From the NCBI RefSeq assembly GCF_946481715.1, contig NZ_CAMLOV010000198.1, positions 1 through 9,382 on the forward strand: 9,382 nt of DNA. The letters run 5' to 3'. Shown here piece by piece: positions 6,335 through 9,382 of this stretch. How positions within the stretch are numbered: the stretch's first letter is position 1; every line of letters begins with the position of its first letter. The notes under the pieces are model-generated. The model ran no database searches. It had not been told where the DNA came from and saw nothing but the letters and a program-made list of their open reading frames with translations. The translations under genes were made by a program, and so were the position numbers. Source of the DNA: an uncultured Mucilaginibacter sp. (GTDB lineage: Bacteria; Bacteroidota; Bacteroidia; Sphingobacteriales; Sphingobacteriaceae).

Positions 6335-7168
6335 TTATATCACCCCCGCCTTCTCCAACTCAACCTGCATTTGTTGTTGCAAACTCAAGGCCTCAGCCCT
6401 GGCAGCTTCGGCAAAGTCTTCGCCATTGCTGGCGTAAATGATAGAACGCGATGCGTTTACAATAAGCCCGCAATCAGCCGTCATGCCGTATTTGCACACA
6501 TCTTCCAGGCTGCCGCCCTGCGCGCCCACGCCGGGCACCAGCAAAAAGTTATCGGGGGCGTACTTACGGATGTTGGTAAACTCGGTGCTTTTGGTAGCCC
6601 CCACTACAAACATCAGCCTATCGGCACCTGCCCAGGTATTGGCCTTTTGTATCACAGTTTCGTAAAGGTAGCCCTCGCCGGTGTTGAGGTACTGGAAATC
6701 CTTACTCCCTACCGATGAAGTAAGCGCCAGGATGATCACCCATTTGCCATCGTACTTTAAGTAAGGCGTAACACTGTCGTTACCCATATAAGGGGTTACG
6801 GTAATAGCATCAAAGCCCATCCCGGTTACATCTTCGTTAAAAAAAGCTTTGGCGTAATTGTCGGATGTGTTGCCTATATCGCCGCGTTTGGCATCAATAA
6901 TAGATAAGCAATCCTTTGGCAGGTACTCGTATGTAGATATTAAGCTTTGCAAACCCGCCATGCCCCGGCTTTCGTAAAACGCTGCATTTGGTTTATATGC
7001 GATGCACAAATCCTTTGTAGCATCAATAATGCGTTTGTTGAATTCGAAGGCCGGATCGGGGTATTCTTTCAGGAATTCGGGAATTTTTTCCACATCCGTA
7101 TCTAATCCCACACATAAAAAAGTTTTCTTTTGTTTTATTTGACCGATAAGCTGTTGGCGGGATATCAT
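6335..7168 (-). CDS. pyrF: Orotidine-5'-phosphate decarboxylase, type 2
   Basis: This 277-residue cytoplasmic enzyme converts OMP to UMP, the last step of de novo pyrimidine synthesis. The catalytic D-x-K-x-x-D motif is D92-A-K94-R-G-D97 in [13 protein letters not shown]. Other conserved sites are D22 (VGLDTD), K59 (AYKPN), the PGVGAQGG phosphate-loop region (212-219) and R241 (NASRSIIYA). The longer form (about 270-280 residues) with FNKRIIDAT (43-51) and GAQGG identifies the type 2 subfamily, distinct from the roughly 230-residue E. coli type. The ATG at 7168 gives the expected N-terminus just before FLCVGLDTD, and the sequence looks complete. No other pyrimidine genes are adjacent; the gene is divergent from rho and shares a 248-nt spacer with it. 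Confidence 0.97.
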   Translation of the reverse strand: MISRQQLIGQIKQKKTFLCVGLDTDVEKIPEFLKEYPDPAFEFNKRIIDATKDLCIAYKPNAAFYESRGMAGLQSLISTYEYLPKDCLSIIDAKRGDIGNTSDNYAKAFFNEDVTGMGFDAITVTPYMGNDSVTPYLKYDGKWVIILALTSSVGSKDFQYLNTGEGYLYETVIQKANTWAGADRLMFVVGATKSTEFTNIRKYAPDNFLLVPGVGAQGGSLEDVCKYGMTADCGLIVNASRSIIYASNGEDFAEAARAEALSLQQQMQVELEKAGVI

Positions 7169-7206
7169 GCAAGGGTATTTTAATTAATGCCAAAAGTCTA
7201 AAAAAA

Positions 7207-7239
7207 TATGCTAATGATGTTATTTTTTTATTAAATTTG
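7207..7239 (+). promoter_or_regulatory. Candidate rho promoter
   Basis: TAAATTTG (7232-7239) is an exact TAnnTTTG -7 element. TATG (7207-7210), 21 nt upstream, is a one-mismatch -33 element. Transcription would start near 7246 and leave a leader of about 170 nt before rho. The pyrF promoter must lie in the same divergent spacer; on the minus strand only an imperfect TAGACTTTTG (7200-7191) was found. Confidence 0.45.
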
Positions 7240-7370
7240 CATTTTAAGAATATTTCATTAAAATTGCATTGTTATCCCCTGCATTTTCTTGCATTCAAGA
7301 AACAATTTTTATCACCACGTCATTATTTCTGATACTTGCCTGGCTTAAATATTGCATATGCAGGGTTGCA
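7237..7370 (+). promoter_or_regulatory. rho leader with repeated TTGCATT words and a small hairpin
   Basis: TTGCATT occurs at 7237, 7264 and 7289, with variants CTGCATT (7279) and TTGCATA (7352), and a last TTGCA at 7366. TTTCTTG (7285-7291) pairs perfectly with CAAGAAA (7296-7302) around CATT and is followed within 3 nt by ATTTTT, so it looks like a weak terminator or attenuator inside the leader. TGCATATGCA (7353-7362) is a perfect palindrome. Leader-mediated autoregulation of rho is known in E. coli; a comparable role here is inference. Confidence 0.4.
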
Positions 7371-7416
7371 AAACAATCTTTCAACTAAAAAATCCTTTTG
7401 AACTATAATTCATATC

Positions 7417-9051
7417 ATGTCTGATACAATCGAATTGAACGACAAACTCGTTTCTGAGTTGCGCGACATTGCCAAAAGTTTGGGTATTGCTACCGCTGAT
7501 GAGCTACGTAAAGCACAGCTGATCACCGCAATAGTTGAGCAACAGCAACTAATAGAAGCCGCCAGGAACCAACAGAGCATCGTTGAAAATAATTACGCTC
7601 CAAAAACTGCTCCCGCAGAAACTGCAGCGCCCGAAGCCGAAGAAAAAACACGTAAAAGAACCCGTGTAGTAAAAACAAAAAACCAACCAAGGGTAGAAGT
7701 ACCTTTAAATGATACCAACCTATTTGAGCAGGAAGAGGACGAGTTGGAAAACAACAACCGTGGCAACAACACCCCTGCTGTTTCGGCCATAACCACCGAA
7801 ACCGAAGAAGAGCAGGCCATAAGGGCCGAGCAATTGCCTGCCACAGAAGGCCGCCCGCAAAAATTTGAGCGCCGTGTTAACAATACAGGCAACGGCCCCG
7901 CCCAGAAAAACCAGGAGCCTGCCATTAACCTCGATTTTGACAACGTAATTGTAAACGAAGGCGTGCTGGAAATTATGCCTGATGGCTATGGGTTCCTGCG
8001 TTCGTCTGATTACAACTACTTAACATCTCCGGATGATATATATGTATCGCAATCGCAAATAAAATTGTTCGGCTTAAAAACCGGTGATACTGTTCGCGGC
8101 AGCATACGCCCGCCAAAAGAAGGCGAAAAATATTTCCCTTTGGTACGGGTAGAAGCCATTAACGGCCGTATACCTGCCGAAGTGCGCGACCGTGTACCTT
8201 TCGACCACTTAACCCCGCTTTTCCCATCGGAAAAATTGAGCCTGTTTACTGATGCCGGTAATTATTCTACCCGTATTATGGACCTGTTCTCTCCTATTGG
8301 TAAAGGCCAGCGTGGTTTAATTGTTGCGCAGCCAAAAACAGGTAAAACCATGCTGCTGAAGGATGTTGCCAACGCGATAGCCAAAAACCACCCCGAAGTT
8401 TACCTGATCATATTACTGATTGATGAACGCCCCGAGGAGGTTACCGATATGGCCCGCAGCGTACGCGCCGAAGTAGTATCGTCAACCTTTGACGAGCCGG
8501 CAGAGCGCCACGTAAAAATTGCCAATATTGTATTAGAGAAAGCAAAACGCATGGTAGAGTGCGGGCACGATGTAGTTATCCTGCTGGATTCTATCACCCG
8601 TTTAGCACGTGCATATAACACCGTAGCCCCTGCATCCGGTAAAATATTATCGGGTGGTGTGGATGCCAACGCATTGCACAAGCCAAAACGCTTTTTTGGT
8701 GCGGCCCGTAACATCGAAGACGGCGGTTCGTTAACCATCATTGCAACGGCATTAACCGAAACCGGTTCTAAAATGGATGAGGTTATTTTTGAAGAGTTTA
8801 AAGGTACCGGTAATATGGAGTTGCAGTTGGATCGTAAACTATCTAACAAACGTATATTCCCGGCAATCGATATCACTGCATCGAGCACCCGTCGTGATGA
8901 CCTATTGCTTGACCGCGACACATTACAGCGCATATGGATACTGCGTAACCACCTTGCCGATATGAATTCTCAGGAGAGCATGGAGTTTTTACAGGCCCAG
9001 ATAAGGGGTACAAAAACCAACGAAGAGTTCCTGATTTCGATGAATTCATAA
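7417..9051 (+). CDS. rho: Transcription termination factor Rho with long N-terminal insertion
   Basis: This 544-residue protein is the hexameric RNA helicase that ends transcription. In order: Rho_N helical domain (about 7-45); a hydrophilic low-complexity insertion (about 55-170), Ala/Glu-rich, then a basic patch (77-92), an acidic/Asn-rich stretch (103-140) and Asn/Gln-rich sequence; the cold-shock-like RNA-binding domain (about 178-250) with RNP1-like GYGFLR (190-195); and the ATPase core. The P-loop is AQPKTGKT (304-311, K310), followed by IDERPEEV with E337, [13 protein letters not shown] (389-401), the Q-loop [20 protein letters not shown] (413-432), and R473 and R492/R493 in the arginine positions. 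All catalytic residues are kept, including those of the bicyclomycin pocket. E. coli Rho has 419 residues, and the excess is mainly the insertion, a known feature of Bacteroidota Rho. The ATG at 7417 gives a complete Rho_N domain. It is transcribed alone, with a strong terminator behind it. Confidence 0.98.
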   Translation: MSDTIELNDKLVSELRDIAKSLGIATADELRKAQLITAIVEQQQLIEAARNQQSIVENNYAPKTAPAETAAPEAEEKTRKRTRVVKTKNQPRVEVPLNDTNLFEQEEDELENNNRGNNTPAVSAITTETEEEQAIRAEQLPATEGRPQKFERRVNNTGNGPAQKNQEPAINLDFDNVIVNEGVLEIMPDGYGFLRSSDYNYLTSPDDIYVSQSQIKLFGLKTGDTVRGSIRPPKEGEKYFPLVRVEAINGRIPAEVRDRVPFDHLTPLFPSEKLSLFTDAGNYSTRIMDLFSPIGKGQRGLIVAQPKTGKTMLLKDVANAIAKNHPEVYLIILLIDERPEEVTDMARSVRAEVVSSTFDEPAERHVKIANIVLEKAKRMVECGHDVVILLDSITRLARAYNTVAPASGKILSGGVDANALHKPKRFFGAARNIEDGGSLTIIATALTETGSKMDEVIFEEFKGTGNMELQLDRKLSNKRIFPAIDITASSTRRDDLLLDRDTLQRIWILRNHLADMNSQESMEFLQAQIRGTKTNEEFLISMNS

Positions 9052-9064
9052 TATATTGATGTAT

Positions 9065-9112
9065 ATGGAGTTATAATTTAGCACAATGTTAATTTATAAC
9101 TCCATGTTTTTT
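9065..9112 (+). terminator. Intrinsic terminator of rho
   Basis: ATGGAGTTATAA (9065-9076) and TTATAACTCCAT (9094-9105) are a perfect 12-bp inverted repeat with a 17-nt loop, followed by six T at 9107-9112. It starts 13 nt after the rho stop. The rho gene itself therefore ends by a factor-independent signal. Confidence 0.88.
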
Positions 9113-9142
9113 ATAAAAATAATGATACCTTCATAACCAATT

Positions 9143-9382
9143 ATGAGGCGGCGAGTAAAAAAACACCTTCCGAATGCTATTACATGCGCAAACCTGTTTA
9201 GCGGGTGCGTAGGAATCGTTTTCGCTTTTCAGGATAACCTGGTAATAGCAGCTTATGCCATTTTTTTGGCAGCTATTTTTGATTTTTTCGATGGTTTCGC
9301 ATCCAGGGTGTTAAATTCAACATCCTGCATCGGTAAAGACCTCGATTCTCTGTCGGATATGGTAAGCTTCGGCGTATTGCCT
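9143..9382 (+). CDS. pssA: CDP-diacylglycerol-serine O-phosphatidyltransferase, N-terminal part (3' truncated by window)
   Basis: An open frame from the ATG at 9143 runs for 80 codons to the window end. It begins MRRRVKKHLPNAITCANLFSG, a basic cytoplasmic tail leading into the first membrane helix (about 10-30), with a second helix about 33-48. The CDP-alcohol phosphotransferase motif D-x2-D-G-x2-A-R-x8-G-x3-D-x3-D is present as D47, D50, G51, R55, G64, D68 and D72, with Ser54 where Ala is usual. The ANLFSG start and DMVSFGVLP (72-80) point to the PssA branch, which makes phosphatidylserine from CDP-diacylglycerol and serine, the precursor of phosphatidylethanolamine. It follows the rho terminator by 30 nt, so it needs its own promoter, which I could not identify with confidence (TACCTTCA at 9126 is weak). 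No SD is seen. Confidence 0.9.
   Translation, partial: MRRRVKKHLPNAITCANLFSGCVGIVFAFQDNLVIAAYAIFLAAIFDFFDGFASRVLNSTSCIGKDLDSLSDMVSFGVLP

Noticed and set aside
8400..8933. 177-codon open frame on the - strand
   Set aside because: It is antisense to the highly conserved Rho ATPase core and Ser/Arg-rich, as expected from reverse reading of that coding frame.

Overview
The window looks like an ordinary chromosomal segment of a Bacteroidota bacterium, most likely of the Sphingobacteriaceae (Mucilaginibacter/Pedobacter-like). The signs are moderate-GC genes separated by AT-rich spacers, almost no Shine-Dalgarno sequences, promoter-like elements of the Bacteroidota TTTG / TAnnTTTG type, a Rho factor with a long hydrophilic N-terminal insertion, and REP-like and TTTCAAC-type intergenic repeats. 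The genus is an inference. There is no rRNA, tRNA, CRISPR array, transposase, integrase or phage gene.

Left part (1-2578, + strand): the last 53 codons of glyceraldehyde-3-phosphate dehydrogenase and a strong intrinsic terminator; a DEDDh exonuclease fused to a UvrC/Cho-type GIY-YIG nuclease, probably a DNA-repair enzyme; a spacer with a degenerate REP-like inverted-repeat element and a TTTCAAC tract; and a pyridoxamine-phosphate-oxidase-like flavin protein of the general stress protein 26 type. A hairpin at 2512-2578 separates it from the next, convergent genes.

Middle part (2580-7168, - strand): a two-gene membrane operon, in which a small four-helix protein is followed 5 nt later by an MBOAT/wax-synthase-like acyltransferase. 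Its promoter matches the Bacteroidota consensus very well, and the -33 element lies inside a perfect 9-bp inverted repeat, which suggests control by a repressor. Upstream of it are a secreted S9-family serine peptidase with its own terminator, a spacer with a long imperfect inverted repeat, and pyrF (orotidine-5'-phosphate decarboxylase, type 2).

Right part (7169-9382, + strand): divergent from pyrF, a leader of about 170 nt with recurring TTGCATT motifs and a small hairpin precedes rho. rho ends in a textbook hairpin/T-run terminator. The window closes inside a gene for CDP-diacylglycerol-serine O-phosphatidyltransferase (phosphatidylserine synthase), of which 80 codons are visible.

Most genes are housekeeping (glycolysis, pyrimidine synthesis, transcription termination, phospholipid synthesis) and form no single pathway. 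The least understood parts are the MBOAT/small-membrane-protein operon with its operator-like palindrome, the nuclease fusion, and the non-coding structures upstream of rho and downstream of pyrF. I did not see convincing evidence of a new defence or mobile system.
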